The translations under genes and the position numbers were made by a program. Of a stretch of 64,000 bases of DNA, positions 1 to 9,048 are shown piece after piece. The notes below the pieces were generated by a model. The model did not search any database, was not told the DNA's origin, and saw only the letters and a list, made by a program, of their open reading frames with translations. Position 1 is the first letter of the stretch. The number at the start of each line of letters is the position of its first letter. Origin of the DNA: JBLZUR01 sp048565625 (GTDB lineage: Bacteria > Pseudomonadota > Alphaproteobacteria > Sphingomonadales > Sphingomonadaceae); assembly GCF_048565625.1 (NCBI RefSeq), contig NZ_JBLZUR010000002.1, positions 2,108,001 to 2,172,000 of the forward strand. The letters are read 5' to 3'.

Positions 1-1332
1 GATCAGCGCGCCCAAGCGGGCGGGAGTCAGCTCGTCCATCAGGATCGTGCTGCTCGGCCGGTCGCCGGGGTAGGAGCGGGCGGGATCGTCGGAGGCCTTG
101 CCGGCCATCAGCGCCGCGCCTTGGGCGAAGCAGTTGGTAAGGAGCGCCTTGTGATGCCCCTCATCGAGCACATGGCCTGGCTCGATCGCGGCGATGAACT
201 CGACGGGGACGAGGTGGGTGCCCTGATGGAGGAGCTGGAAAACGGCGTGCTGCGCGTCGGTGCCGACGCCGCCCCAGGTGATCGGCGCGGAAATGGGGAC
301 GGGATCACCTTCGACGGTTACCCGCTTGCCGTTCGATTCCATCTCCAACTGCTGGAGGTAGAAGGGGAGCAGCGCGAGCCGTTCGTCATAGGCGAAGATC
401 GCGCGGGTCTGCGCACCACGGACGATCGCGTAATAATAGTCGATGAAGGCGGCGAGGACGGGGATGTTCTCCTCCGGGGCGGCGTAGCGGAAGTGGCGGT
501 CCATCGCGCCCGCGCCCTCCAGCAGTTCCTCGAACGCGTCCCAGCCGAGTGCGATCGCCGCGGGGAAGCCGATCGAGGACCAAAGCGAGTAACGGCCGCC
601 GACCGACTCGGCGAAGGGGAGGATGCGGGTCTCGTCCACGCCGAACTCGATCGCCTTTTCCGGCGCGGCGGTGAGGGCGATGACCTGGCCGTAGGGATCC
701 TCGACACCGCCCTCCGCCATCCAGGCGAGGGCGGAGCGGGCGTTGAGCATGGTCTCGCTGGTGGTGAAGGTCTTCGATGCGATGGCGATCAGGGTCGCGG
801 CGGGATCGAAGCGCTTGAGCGCCTGTTCGAGCGCGGCGCCATCCACGTTGGAGACGATCTCGACATCGTAGCGGTCCGATTCGCGGCCGAGGGCGTCGAC
901 CAGCAGCTTGGGGCCGAGCGCCGAGCCGCCGATGCCGATGTGGAGGACGTGGCGGATCGGGCCCATCGCGTCCGCCTCGATCGCGTCGATCAGCGCGCGC
1001 ATGCGGGCGTGATAGGCCTTGGCGCGGTCGACGCTCTCGGGCGCGCCCTGCCCTCGCTCGGCGGTGTGCTCGGCGGCGCGCCCTTCGGTCGGGTTGACCA
1101 CCGCGCCGGAGAAGAGCGCGTCGCGGGCAGCATCGAAGCCGCCGGCCTTCAGGATCTCGGCGAACTTGGCGATCAGCGGCTTGGTGAGGTGGGTCTTGGC
1201 GAAGTCGAAGCGGAGGCCTGCCTCTTCGAAGACGAAGTTGGACAGGCGGTCCGGCTCGGCCTTGAACAGATCAATGAGCGTCGGCCGCTCCGCCGCCACG
1301 ATGTCCTTCCAGATCCCGTCCGTCTGCGTCAC
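1..1332 (-). CDS. pgi: glucose-6-phosphate isomerase (C-terminus cut by window edge)
   Basis: Interconverts glucose-6-phosphate and fructose-6-phosphate in the cytoplasm. Reading leftwards from a GTG at 1332 gives 444 codons open to the window edge; the family has about 500-550 residues, so the C-terminus lies outside. Visible family motifs are HIGIGGSALGPK in the first third, KTFTTSETMLNAR, the phosphosugar-binding signature GGRYSLWSSIG, and WGGVGTDAQHAVFQLLHQG. The GTG is preferred because GAAGAGG lies about 7 bases upstream, while the nearby ATG (1337) is out of frame and meets a stop after one codon. The gene is convergent with nothing and divergent from the mutarotase-like gene; it sits next to zwf-pgl-edd-eda, consistent with cycling of triose and hexose phosphates in an Entner-Doudoroff organism. 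A long plus-strand open frame across it is a GC-driven shadow. Confidence 0.95.
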   Translation of the reverse strand, partial: MTQTDGIWKDIVAAERPTLIDLFKAEPDRLSNFVFEEAGLRFDFAKTHLTKPLIAKFAEILKAGGFDAARDALFSGAVVNPTEGRAAEHTAERGQGAPESVDRAKAYHARMRALIDAIEADAMGPIRHVLHIGIGGSALGPKLLVDALGRESDRYDVEIVSNVDGAALEQALKRFDPAATLIAIASKTFTTSETMLNARSALAWMAEGGVEDPYGQVIALTAAPEKAIEFGVDETRILPFAESVGGRYSLWSSIGFPAAIALGWDAFEELLEGAGAMDRHFRYAAPEENIPVLAAFIDYYYAIVRGAQTRAIFAYDERLALLPFYLQQLEMESNGKRVTVEGDPVPISAPITWGGVGTDAQHAVFQLLHQGTHLVPVEFIAAIEPGHVLDEGHHKALLTNCFAQGAALMAGKASDDPARSYPGDRPSSTILMDELTPARLGALI

Positions 1333-1386
1333 GCCATGACCTCTTCGGCTTTTGCTGTGGTGCAGCATCGTAGCCGCTCCCGCCCC

Positions 1387-1450
1387 GTCATGCCAGCGGA
1401 GGCTGGCATCGCGCAGATGGTGAGCGATCCCAGCCTTCGCTGGGGTGACG
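1387..1450. repeat. dispersed intergenic palindrome, CCAGCGAAGGCTGG type
   Basis: Between the divergent pgi and mutarotase genes, GTCATGCCAGCGGAGGCTGG is followed about 30 bases later by CCCAGCCTTCGCTGGGGTGAC, so the two halves form an imperfect inverted repeat. A diverged second copy lies at 46600-46663 upstream of ilvC. It is a repeated intergenic element of unknown function. Confidence 0.75.
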
Positions 1451-1470
1451 AAAGCAGGCATAGGGGTGCC

Positions 1471-2340
1471 ATGACCGAGATCACGATCGCCAGCGCTGCC
1501 CTGTCCGCCACCATCTCCCCGCTGGGCGCGGAGTTGCAGGTCTTGCGCGATCCCGAGGGGCGCGATCTGCTGTGGTCGGGAGATCCGGCGTTCTGGAGCG
1601 GGCGTGCACCGGTGCTGTTCCCGATCGTCGGGGCGCTGAACGGGGGCGTGTACCGGGTCGATGGCCGGGAGTACGCCCTGTCGCAGCACGGTTTTGCGCG
1701 GCGGCGGACCTTTGCGCTGGTGGATCGGACGGACACCTCGGCGCGGTTCCGGCTGGAGGCGGATGAGGGAACGCGGGCGGTCTACCCCTTCGATTTCCGG
1801 CTGGACGTGATCCACGCGATCGAGGGCGCGACGCTGACCACGATTGGTGAAGTAACCAACGAAGGCGACGAGTCCTTGCCGTGCAGCTTCGGCTTCCACC
1901 CCGCCTTCGCCTGGCCGCTGCCTTATGGCGCGCCGCGTGGCGAGCACCGGATGGTGTTCGAGCGGGAGGAGCGCGATCCGGTCATGGCAGTCGAAGGCGG
2001 GCTGTTGCTGCCACCGACCGCGCCGAACCCGGTGAATGATCGCGTGCTACGCCTCGATGACGCGCTGTTTGTTACCGACGCAGTGGTGATGCCGACGCCT
2101 GCCAACCGCTCGCTCCTCTACGGCGTCGAGGGCGGGCCGCAGTTACGGATCGACTGGCCGGACATGCCGTCGCTGGCGATCTGGTCGAAGCCGGGGGCGG
2201 GGTTCGTCTGCGTGGAGCCCTGGCAGGGCCATGCCGATCCGGTCGGCTTCACGGGAGAGTTCCGCGACAAGCCGGGGGTGGTCGAGATCGCGCCCGGCGA
2301 GACGCGGCGGTTCGGGATGAGTGTCACATTGGTTTCCTGA
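1471..2340 (+). CDS. aldose 1-epimerase (galactose mutarotase-like) family protein
   Basis: 289 residues starting at the ATG at 1471, where homology begins; the open frame upstream is a shadow of pgi. Family features are visible in order: an N-terminal beta-rich segment with LLWSGDPAFWSGRAPVLFPI, SQHGFARRRTF with the conserved His-Gly-Phe-Ala-Arg, FGFHPAFAWPLP with the second His, and CVEPWQGHADP near the C-terminus, whose Glu is the expected catalytic base. This arrangement is typical of the LacX/YeaD-like branch of the mutarotase superfamily, which acts on anomers of aldoses or hexose-6-phosphates. Its place between pgi and zwf suggests a role on glucose or glucose-6-phosphate, but the substrate cannot be read from sequence. 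Confidence 0.85.
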   Translation: MTEITIASAALSATISPLGAELQVLRDPEGRDLLWSGDPAFWSGRAPVLFPIVGALNGGVYRVDGREYALSQHGFARRRTFALVDRTDTSARFRLEADEGTRAVYPFDFRLDVIHAIEGATLTTIGEVTNEGDESLPCSFGFHPAFAWPLPYGAPRGEHRMVFEREERDPVMAVEGGLLLPPTAPNPVNDRVLRLDDALFVTDAVVMPTPANRSLLYGVEGGPQLRIDWPDMPSLAIWSKPGAGFVCVEPWQGHADPVGFTGEFRDKPGVVEIAPGETRRFGMSVTLVS

Positions 2341-2349
2341 CAGCCACAG

Positions 2350-2422
2350 CCGTTCGGGCTGAGCTTGTCGAAGCCCCGGTGCGGCGGTCATCTCTGGCCC
2401 TCGACAAGCTCAGGGCGAACGG
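2350..2422. repeat. dispersed palindrome, CGTTCGGGCTGAGC type (copy 1)
   Basis: CCGTTCGGGCTGAGCTTGTC and its inverted partner CGACAAGCTCAGGGCGAACG flank about 30 variable bases in the mutarotase-zwf gap. Further copies are at 6493-6565, 36934-37008 and 37084-37146, all intergenic. Each copy can fold into a long stem-loop. Confidence 0.85.
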
Positions 2423-2512
2423 CGTTGAAGCGTTGACAGCGCTGCCATATTCTTCAGTTGCGTCGAGAATGGCCCGCTCCTAGAGGGCGCTGGACGGCTT
2501 GGAGGAGACATG

Positions 2513-3973
2513 ATGGGCAGCGCGTTCGGATCCCTCCTCCTCTTCGGCGCGACGGGCGACCTGTCGCAGCGGATGCTCCTCCCCTCGCTCTACGGCCTCC
2601 ATGCCGACAAGCTGGTGCCCGATGACCTCACCATCTTCGGCACGGCGCGTAGCCCGATGTCGGACGAGGAGTTTCGCCAGTTCGCGGCCGAGGCGCTGAA
2701 GAAGCATGTCAGCGCGGATCGACTGAACGACGAAGCCGTCGCGAGCTTCCTGCCCCGTCTCCGCTACGTGCCCGTCGACGCATCGCAGCCCGACCACTTC
2801 GACGAACTCGCCAAGGCGGTGAAGCCCGTCGCGAAGGACCGCGGCCTTGCCATCTTCCTGTCCACCGCGCCCAGCCTATTCGCCTCCACGATCGACGGGC
2901 TGAAGCAGGCGGGGCTGACCGGCGACGATGTCCGCCTGGCCCTCGAAAAGCCGCTCGGCACCGATCTCGCCAGCAGCCGGGAGGTGAACGACGCCGCGCT
3001 CTCCGCCTTCCCGGAGGAGCGGACGTTCCGGATCGACCATTACCTCGGCAAGGAGACGGTGCAGAACCTGCTCGTCCTCCGCTTCGGCAATCTGATGTTC
3101 GAGCCGCTGTGGAACAATGCCGGCATCGACTATGTCCAGATCACCATCGGCGAAACGGTCGGGCTGGAGGGCCGCGCGGGATATTACGACGGCTCCGGCG
3201 CGCTGCGCGACATGGTGCAGAACCACATGCTCCAGCTGCTCGCCCTCGTCGCGATGGAGGCCCCTGCCCGCTTCGACGCGACGGCGATCCGCAACGAGAA
3301 GGTGAAGGTGCTGAGCGCGCTCCGCCCGATCACCACCAGCGCGCGCGACGACACCGTGACGGGCCAGTATGCGGCGGGCGTGGCGGGCGGTGCGGGTGCG
3401 CCTGGATATATCGAGGAACTGGGCAAGACGTCCGACACCGAGACCTTCGTGGCGATCCGCGCGCATGTCGACAACTGGCGCTGGGCGGGTGTCCCCTTCT
3501 ACCTGCGCACCGGCAAGCGCCTGCCCGTCCGCACGTCGGAGATCGTGATCCAGTTCAAGTCGGTGCCGCATTCGATCTTCAAGGATCGCGGCGGGCGGCT
3601 GCACAGGAACCGGCTGGTCATCAAGCTGCAGCCGGAGGAGTCGGTCAGCATGCACGTCATGGCCAAAGTCCCCGGCCTTGACCGCGAGGGGATCGACCTG
3701 CGCGAGGTGCCGCTGGACCTTTCCCTGACAACCGCCTTCGCCGGCAGCCGCAAGCGCATCGCCTATGAACGCCTGCTGCTGGATTTGCTGGAAGGCGACC
3801 CCACCTTGTTCGTGCGCCGCGACGAGGTCGAGGCGCAATGGGCCTGGATCGACGGGATCAGAAAGGGTTGGGCGATGAACCAAGTCACGCCCAAACCGTA
3901 TCCTGCGGGGACCTGGGGTCCGGCGGCGGCGATCGCCCTGACCGAACGCGACGGAGTGCATTGGAATGATTGA
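2513..3973 (+). CDS. zwf: glucose-6-phosphate 1-dehydrogenase
   Basis: Oxidises glucose-6-phosphate to 6-phosphogluconolactone with reduction of NAD(P)+. 486 residues, the usual length. The N-terminal nucleotide-binding motif is FGATGDLSQRMLLPSLYGL, and the substrate/catalytic signature FRIDHYLGKETVQNLL lies around residue 175 with the catalytic His region. Two ATGs occur at 2510 and 2513; the second has the better spacing from GGAGGAG at 2501-2507. It begins the zwf-pgl-edd run: pgl overlaps its 3' end by 8 bases, implying translational coupling. Confidence 0.97.
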   Translation: MGSAFGSLLLFGATGDLSQRMLLPSLYGLHADKLVPDDLTIFGTARSPMSDEEFRQFAAEALKKHVSADRLNDEAVASFLPRLRYVPVDASQPDHFDELAKAVKPVAKDRGLAIFLSTAPSLFASTIDGLKQAGLTGDDVRLALEKPLGTDLASSREVNDAALSAFPEERTFRIDHYLGKETVQNLLVLRFGNLMFEPLWNNAGIDYVQITIGETVGLEGRAGYYDGSGALRDMVQNHMLQLLALVAMEAPARFDATAIRNEKVKVLSALRPITTSARDDTVTGQYAAGVAGGAGAPGYIEELGKTSDTETFVAIRAHVDNWRWAGVPFYLRTGKRLPVRTSEIVIQFKSVPHSIFKDRGGRLHRNRLVIKLQPEESVSMHVMAKVPGLDREGIDLREVPLDLSLTTAFAGSRKRIAYERLLLDLLEGDPTLFVRRDEVEAQWAWIDGIRKGWAMNQVTPKPYPAGTWGPAAAIALTERDGVHWND

Positions 3974-4667
3974 AGCCGAATGGTGGGACTATGACGACGC
4001 CGCCGAGCTGAATGAGGCGGTGGCCGGCGACATCGGCTTCATCATCGAGAGCGCACTCGACGCGCGGGATCAGGCGCTGATCGCGCTGTCCGGCGGCAAG
4101 ACCCCGGTGAAGGCCTATGAGAAGCTCGCCAAGGCCAAGCTGAAGTGGAAGAACGTCGTCATCGTGCCGACCGACGACCGGCTGGTGCCGATCGACAGCC
4201 CCTTGTCGAACGTGGCGATGCTTGCGCGGATCTTCATGCCTTTGGGCGCACGCGTCCTGCCGATCGGATCGACCAACGACGACTATAAGGCGGCGGGCAA
4301 GGCGGCGGATGCGCGACTGGCGGATCTCAGCTGGCCGCCGGATCTCGTCCTTCTCGGCATGGGTGCGGACGGGCACACCGCCTCGATCTTCCCCGGACCG
4401 GATTTCGACGAGGCGCTGAACGGGCCGAAGACGCGCCGCGCGATCGGCGTCATGCCGGACCCGATGCCCAAGGACGCGGCGGTGCCCCGCGTTACGCTGA
4501 CCAAATCGGCGATCCTCTCCTCCCGCTCGCTGGCGATGATGATCACCGGGCAGGACAAGCGCGAGGTACTGGAACAGGCGATCGAGCAGGGCGCTTCCGC
4601 CACGACGCCGATCGGCCGCGTACTGGCCGATTGCGAGCTGCCGATCGACATTCACTGGAGCGCGTGA
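3966..4667 (+). CDS. pgl: 6-phosphogluconolactonase
   Basis: Hydrolyses 6-phosphogluconolactone to 6-phosphogluconate. 233 residues of the NagB/SugarP isomerase fold: ALSGGKTPVKAYEKLAK near residue 42, VIVPTDDRLVPIDSPLSN near 65, and LLGMGADGHTASIFPG near 130, which are the phosphate-binding and catalytic signatures of bacterial Pgl. It overlaps zwf by 8 bases and ends two bases before the edd start, so the three are one operon. Confidence 0.96.
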   Translation: MIEAEWWDYDDAAELNEAVAGDIGFIIESALDARDQALIALSGGKTPVKAYEKLAKAKLKWKNVVIVPTDDRLVPIDSPLSNVAMLARIFMPLGARVLPIGSTNDDYKAAGKAADARLADLSWPPDLVLLGMGADGHTASIFPGPDFDEALNGPKTRRAIGVMPDPMPKDAAVPRVTLTKSAILSSRSLAMMITGQDKREVLEQAIEQGASATTPIGRVLADCELPIDIHWSA

Positions 4668-4669
4668 GC

Positions 4670-6484
4670 ATGGTCCATCCCGTCGTCGAGAAGGTGACCC
4701 GCCGCATCGTCGAGCGATCGGCGGACCGGCGGCGCGACTATCTCGATCTGATCGCGCGCGAAGCTGACAGCGGTGTCGATCGCCCGCGCCTCGCCTGCGG
4801 CAACCTCGCCCACGGCTTCGCGGGCACGGAGGAGGACCGCGACGCGATGATCGAGCGACCTAAGGCGATGAACATCGGCATCGTCACGGCCTATAACGAT
4901 ATGCTGTCGGCCCACGCGACCTATCGGCAATATCCCGAGCAGATGAAGGTCTTCGCGCGCGAGGTGGGCGCCACCGCGCAGGTGGCCGGCGGCGTGCCGG
5001 CGATGTGCGACGGTGTGACGCAGGGGCAGCCGGGCATGGAGTTGTCGCTGTTCAGCCGCGACACCATCGCGCTCTCAACGATCGTGGCGCTCAGCCACGG
5101 CATGTACGAGGGCGCGGCGCTGCTCGGCATCTGCGACAAGATCGTGCCGGGCCTCGTGATCGGCGCGCTGCGCTTCGGCCACCTGCCGACGATTCTGGTG
5201 CCGGGCGGCCCGATGCCTTCGGGCGTTCCGAACAAGGAGAAGGTCCGCGTCCGCCAGCTCTATGCCGAGGGCAAGGTCGGTGAGGCGGAACTGCTCAAGT
5301 CCGAGATCGCGAGCTATCACACCAAGGGCACCTGCACCTTCTATGGCACGGCTAATTCGAACCAGGTGATGATGGAAGCGATGGGCCTGCACATCCCGTC
5401 GGCGGCGTTCATCAATCCGGGCACCAAGCTGCGCCAGGAACTGACCCGCGCGGCCGTGCACCGGCTGGCCCAGATCGGCCGGAACGGCGACGATTACCGT
5501 CCGCTCGGCCGCTGTGTGGACGAGAAGGCGATCGTCAACGCGTGCGTCGCCCTGCTGGCGACCGGCGGATCGACGAACCATGCTATCCATTTGCCGGCGA
5601 TGGCCCGGGCGGCGGGGATCATCATCGACTGGGACGATTTCGCCGAACTGTCGGCGGCGGTGCCGTTGATCGCGCGGGTCTATCCGAACGGGCCGGACGA
5701 CGTGAACGCCTATCGCGAGGCGGGCGGCACGGCCTATACGATCGGCACGCTCCTCGATGGCGGGTTCCTGCACGGCGACATCCTGACCGTGCATGGCGAC
5801 TTCTCGGATTACGCCAAGGAGCCTGTGCTGGAGGGGGACAAGCTCGCCTGGGCCGCTGTGCCGGTGGCGCGCGACACGACGGTGCTGCGCCCCCATGCCG
5901 ACCCCTTCCAACCGGAGGGCGGGATGCGCCTCCTCCAGGGTAATCTCGGCCGCTGCGTGATGAAGATCTCGGCGGTCGAGGAGGAGCGCTGGATCGTCGA
6001 GGCCGCGGCGCGGGTGTTCTCCGATCAGGACGAGGTGCTCGCCGCATTCAAGAACAAGGAGTTGGAGCGCGATGTCGTCGTTGTCGTCCGCTTCCAGGGT
6101 CCGGGTGCGAACGGAATGCCGGAGTTGCATAAGCTGACCCCGGCGCTCGGCGTGTTGCAGGACCGTGGGTTCAAGGTCGCGCTGGTGACCGACGGGCGGA
6201 TGTCGGGCGCGAGCGGCAAGGTGCCGGCGGCGATCCACCTATCGCCCGAGGCTCTGGGCGGCGGGCCCGTCGCGCGGCTTCGCGATGGTGATGTGGTGCG
6301 TGTGGATGCGGCGAACGGAACGATCGATGCGCTGGTCCCGCAGGCCGAGTGGGAATTGCGCGACCTGGCGAAAGCGCCGGAGTTCCGCGCCGGCACCGGC
6401 CGCGAGTTGTTCGCGCTGATGCGGCATGGCGTTTCGACCGCGGAAGAAGGCGGATCGGCGATGCTGGCTTTGGCGGGATTATAG
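4670..6484 (+). CDS. edd: phosphogluconate dehydratase
   Basis: Dehydrates 6-phosphogluconate to 2-keto-3-deoxy-6-phosphogluconate, the first committed Entner-Doudoroff step. 604 residues from the ATG at 4670, matching the family length; the open frame extends upstream inside pgl but homology begins here. Motifs include GVPAMCDGVTQGQPGMELS and KGTCTFYGTANSNQVMMEA, containing cysteines expected to hold the iron-sulfur cluster, and TDGRMSGASGKVPAAIH near the C-terminus. It follows pgl with a two-base gap. Confidence 0.97.
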   Translation: MVHPVVEKVTRRIVERSADRRRDYLDLIAREADSGVDRPRLACGNLAHGFAGTEEDRDAMIERPKAMNIGIVTAYNDMLSAHATYRQYPEQMKVFAREVGATAQVAGGVPAMCDGVTQGQPGMELSLFSRDTIALSTIVALSHGMYEGAALLGICDKIVPGLVIGALRFGHLPTILVPGGPMPSGVPNKEKVRVRQLYAEGKVGEAELLKSEIASYHTKGTCTFYGTANSNQVMMEAMGLHIPSAAFINPGTKLRQELTRAAVHRLAQIGRNGDDYRPLGRCVDEKAIVNACVALLATGGSTNHAIHLPAMARAAGIIIDWDDFAELSAAVPLIARVYPNGPDDVNAYREAGGTAYTIGTLLDGGFLHGDILTVHGDFSDYAKEPVLEGDKLAWAAVPVARDTTVLRPHADPFQPEGGMRLLQGNLGRCVMKISAVEEERWIVEAAARVFSDQDEVLAAFKNKELERDVVVVVRFQGPGANGMPELHKLTPALGVLQDRGFKVALVTDGRMSGASGKVPAAIHLSPEALGGGPVARLRDGDVVRVDAANGTIDALVPQAEWELRDLAKAPEFRAGTGRELFALMRHGVSTAEEGGSAMLALAGL

Positions 6485-6492
6485 AAAACCAG

Positions 6493-6565
6493 CCGTTCGG
6501 GCTGAGCCTGTCGAAGCCCCAGCGGCACGGTAGTGCGGGCACTTCGACAAGCTCAGTGCGAACGG
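6493..6565. repeat. dispersed palindrome, CGTTCGGGCTGAGC type (copy 2)
   Basis: CCGTTCGGGCTGAGCCTGTC, then about 30 bases, then the inverted arm CTTCGACAAGCTCAGTGCGA. It fills nearly the whole edd-eda gap and ends just before the eda ribosome-binding site, so it would be transcribed within the operon and could form a stem-loop between the two cistrons. Confidence 0.85.
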
Positions 6566-6581
6566 GCGTAAGGATATGACG

Positions 6582-7193
6582 ATGACCACCGACGATGTGA
6601 TGACCCTCGCCCCCGTGATCCCGGTGCTGGTCATCAACGACGCCGCCGACGCCCGGCCGATCGCCGAGGCGCTGGTCGCGGGCGGCATTCGTGCGCTGGA
6701 AGTGACCCTCCGCACCCCCGCCGCGATCGAGGCGATGCAGGAGATGGCGAAGGTCGAGGGCGCGGTGGTCGGCGCGGGGACCGTCATCAACGAGAACCAG
6801 CTGCGGCAGGCACTCGACGCGGGCGCGCAGTTCATCGTCTCGCCCGGCCTGACCGAGGGGCTGACGAAGGCGGTACTGGCGGCAGGCGTTCCGTACCTGC
6901 CCGGCGTGGCGAGCGGCAGCGACATCATGCGCGGCATGGACCTCGGCCTCACCCGCTTCAAGTTCTTCCCGGCGGAGGCGAATGGCGGCATCCCCGCGCT
7001 GACCGCCCTCGCAGCGCCGTTCTTTGAGGCGCGGTTCTGCCCGACGGGCGGGGTCAATGCGGGCAATGCGCGCGACTGGCTGGCGGTGCCGGCGGTTAAA
7101 TGCGTCGGCGGCAGCTGGCTGGTGCCGAAGGGACCGGTGGACAAGGCAACGATCACTGCGCTGGCGAAGGAAGCCGCCGCTCTACGCGCGTAA
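6582..7193 (+). CDS. eda: KDPG aldolase (2-dehydro-3-deoxyphosphogluconate aldolase)
   Basis: Cleaves KDPG to pyruvate and glyceraldehyde-3-phosphate, completing the Entner-Doudoroff pathway. 203 residues from the ATG at 6582; an ATG two codons upstream (6576) sits too close to the AAGGA at 6570. Family features: RALEVTLRTPAAIEAM with the catalytic Glu near residue 40, GAGTVIN, the Schiff-base Lys in RFKFFPAEANGG, and CPTGGVNAGNARDWLAVP for phosphate binding. It lies about 100 bases after edd, the gap being taken up by a palindromic repeat. No glucokinase gene follows in this window. Confidence 0.96.
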   Translation: MTTDDVMTLAPVIPVLVINDAADARPIAEALVAGGIRALEVTLRTPAAIEAMQEMAKVEGAVVGAGTVINENQLRQALDAGAQFIVSPGLTEGLTKAVLAAGVPYLPGVASGSDIMRGMDLGLTRFKFFPAEANGGIPALTALAAPFFEARFCPTGGVNAGNARDWLAVPAVKCVGGSWLVPKGPVDKATITALAKEAAALRA

Positions 7194-7230
7194 GCGCAAT
7201 CAGCTCATTCTTCTAGAGGGCGCTGCGCGG

Positions 7231-7989
7231 CTAGATGCCGCCTTCGACCGTTTCGTAGCCGAGCGCCTTCAGCCCTTCGGTGACCGCGCCCACACAAGCG
7301 TCAAGCGCCGTCGCGTCCACCGACCGGCAAACGAAGTTCGCGCCGACCCGGCCCTGGTTGAAGAACGGATAGCTCCCGATCTGGCAGCCTTCATGCGCGC
7401 GCTCGGTCTCGCGCAGCAGATCGGCGATCTCGCTTTCCGGCGCAAAGGCGCCGACGGTGCGGGAGAGGACGGGCAGGCCGCCCTCCAGCGTGCCGGTCAG
7501 CGCGTCCAGCATCATCTGGGCGATGTGCGGCACGCCCGCCAGAATGAAGATGTTGTCGTAGCGGATGCCCGGCGCGCCCGACATGCGGTTCTCGATCAGG
7601 CTCGCGCCCTCAGGCACCCGCGCCATGCGCAGGCGGGCGTCGGTCAGGCCGCCGCGCGCCGCATAATAGCCCTCTAGCACGGCGCGCGCCTTTGGGTGCA
7701 CCACCACCGGCACGCCCAGTGCCGCCGCGACCGCGTCCACGGTAATGTCGTCATGCGTCGGGCCGATCCCGCCAGTGGTGAAGAGGTAATTGTGCGCCGC
7801 GCGCAGGCTGTTCAGGGCCTCGCCAATCGCGGCCATGTCGTCGGCGACGACCCGCACCTCCTTCAGGCGGATACCCTGGACGTTCAGCCAGGTCGCGAGC
7901 TGCGCGATGTTCTTGTCCTGCGTGCGGCCGGACAGGATTTCGTCGCCGATCACCATCAGGGCGGCCGTGTAGATGCGCGTGCTGGTCAT
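7231..7989 (-). CDS. competence/damage-inducible protein A family (MoaB/Mog-like domain)
   Basis: 252 residues made up of a single molybdopterin-binding-type domain as found at the N-terminus of CinA: ALMVIGDEILSGRTQDKN at the start, then LFTTGGIGPTHDDITVDA around residue 80 and MARVPEGASLIENRMSGAPG around 130. It lacks the C-terminal nicotinamide-nucleotide amidase domain of full CinA. In short stand-alone relatives the activity, often proposed to be ADP-ribose pyrophosphatase, is not well settled. It is convergent with eda (37-base gap) and divergent from map. Confidence 0.85.
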   Translation of the reverse strand: MTSTRIYTAALMVIGDEILSGRTQDKNIAQLATWLNVQGIRLKEVRVVADDMAAIGEALNSLRAAHNYLFTTGGIGPTHDDITVDAVAAALGVPVVVHPKARAVLEGYYAARGGLTDARLRMARVPEGASLIENRMSGAPGIRYDNIFILAGVPHIAQMMLDALTGTLEGGLPVLSRTVGAFAPESEIADLLRETERAHEGCQIGSYPFFNQGRVGANFVCRSVDATALDACVGAVTEGLKALGYETVEGGI

Positions 7990-8087
7990 GGAGCGGGCAT
8001 AGCGCGGTGCAGGACGGGCGGACAGTCCCCAAGCATCGCGAACGGCGGTGGGGTGACGGCGTGGGAAGGGAGGACTATATCGCGCTC

Positions 8088-8912
8088 ATGACCGAATACG
8101 TCCTCGCCGACACCGCCGCGCCCTCGCGTACCCACGCCATCAAGCTCTACGGCCCGGACGGCTTCGAAGGAATGCGGCGGGCCGGGCGGCTGGCGGCGGA
8201 AGTGCTCGACGCGCTGGTGCCGCATGTGAAGGTGGGCGTTTCGACCGACGAGATCGACCGGATCGCCTATGAGCACATCGTCCGCGCGGGTGGCCTGCCC
8301 GCCTGCCTCGGCTATCGGGGCTATACTAAGACGACCTGCATCTCGATCAACCACGTTATTTGCCACGGCATCCCGTCCGAGCGGACGTTCAAGGACGGCG
8401 ACATCGCCAATATCGACGTGACGGTGATCCTCGACGGCTGGCACGGCGACACCAGCCGGATGTACCTGCTGGGCGATGTCGGCGTGAAGGCGAAGAAGCT
8501 GGTCGACACGACCTATGAGTGCCTGATGCTGGGGATCGAGCAGGCGAAGCCGGGCAATCGGCTGGGCGACATCAGCCACGCGATCCAGACCCATGCGGAG
8601 CGGCAGCGCTACAGCGTTGTGCGCGATTTCTGCGGCCATGGCGTAGGGCGCGTGTTCCATGATGCGCCGGACGTGGTCCATGCCGGCAAGGCGGGCACCG
8701 GGCCGGAGCTGAAGCCCGGCATGTTCTTCACGATCGAGCCGATGATCAACATCGGGCGGCCGGACGCGAAGATCCTCGACGACGGCTGGACGGCGGTGAC
8801 GCGCGACCGGTCGCTTTCCGCTCAGTTCGAGCATTCGGTGGGGATCACCGAGGACGGGTGCGAGATCTTCACGAAGAGCTTGGCGGGCTTGGATCGGCCG
8901 CCTTACGCATAA
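8088..8912 (+). CDS. map: type I methionine aminopeptidase
   Basis: Removes the initiator methionine from nascent proteins. 274 residues from the ATG at 8088, which has GGGAGGA upstream; an in-frame ATG 81 bases earlier is less likely. The five metal ligands are visible: Asp in IANIDVTVILDG, the second Asp in WHGDTSRMYL, His in FCGHGVGRVFHDAP, Glu in FFTIEPMINIG and Glu in QFEHSVGITEDG. The N-terminus YGPDGFEGMRRAGRLAAEVL is typical of the type I enzyme. Confidence 0.96.
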   Translation: MTEYVLADTAAPSRTHAIKLYGPDGFEGMRRAGRLAAEVLDALVPHVKVGVSTDEIDRIAYEHIVRAGGLPACLGYRGYTKTTCISINHVICHGIPSERTFKDGDIANIDVTVILDGWHGDTSRMYLLGDVGVKAKKLVDTTYECLMLGIEQAKPGNRLGDISHAIQTHAERQRYSVVRDFCGHGVGRVFHDAPDVVHAGKAGTGPELKPGMFFTIEPMINIGRPDAKILDDGWTAVTRDRSLSAQFEHSVGITEDGCEIFTKSLAGLDRPPYA

Positions 8913-8917
8913 TTCTC

Positions 8918-9046
8918 CCTAGCGAAGCTGGGGAGGGGGACCATCCGAAGGATGGTGGAGGGGTCGCCGCGAAGACGGCGGTTGCGCCCCGCCCCTCCAC
9001 CACCGGCTCCGCCGGCGGTCCCCCTCCCCGAGCAAGCTCAGGGAGG
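8918..9046. repeat. inverted pair of GGGGAGGGGGACC...GGTGGAGGGG palindromic repeats
   Basis: Between the convergent map and M28 peptidase genes, a copy reading GGGGAGGGGGACCATCCGAA through GGTGGAGGGG is followed by an inverted copy beginning CCCCTCCACCACCGG and ending GGTCCCCCTCCCC. The unit recurs at 39177-39228, 39587-39637 and 52566-52708. The pair can fold into a long hairpin and may also end transcription from both sides. Confidence 0.85.
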
Positions 9047-9048
9047 AT

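Noticed and set aside
121..1470. Long plus-strand open frame running into the mutarotase-like gene
   Set aside because: It is antisense to pgi, which has clear family motifs; the extension has shadow-like composition and only the part from 1471 is homologous.
2876..3961. Long minus-strand open frame over zwf
   Set aside because: Antisense to a well-supported gene with no family resemblance; the same holds for long frames over edd, glmS, glmU, phoR, pstS and ilvB.
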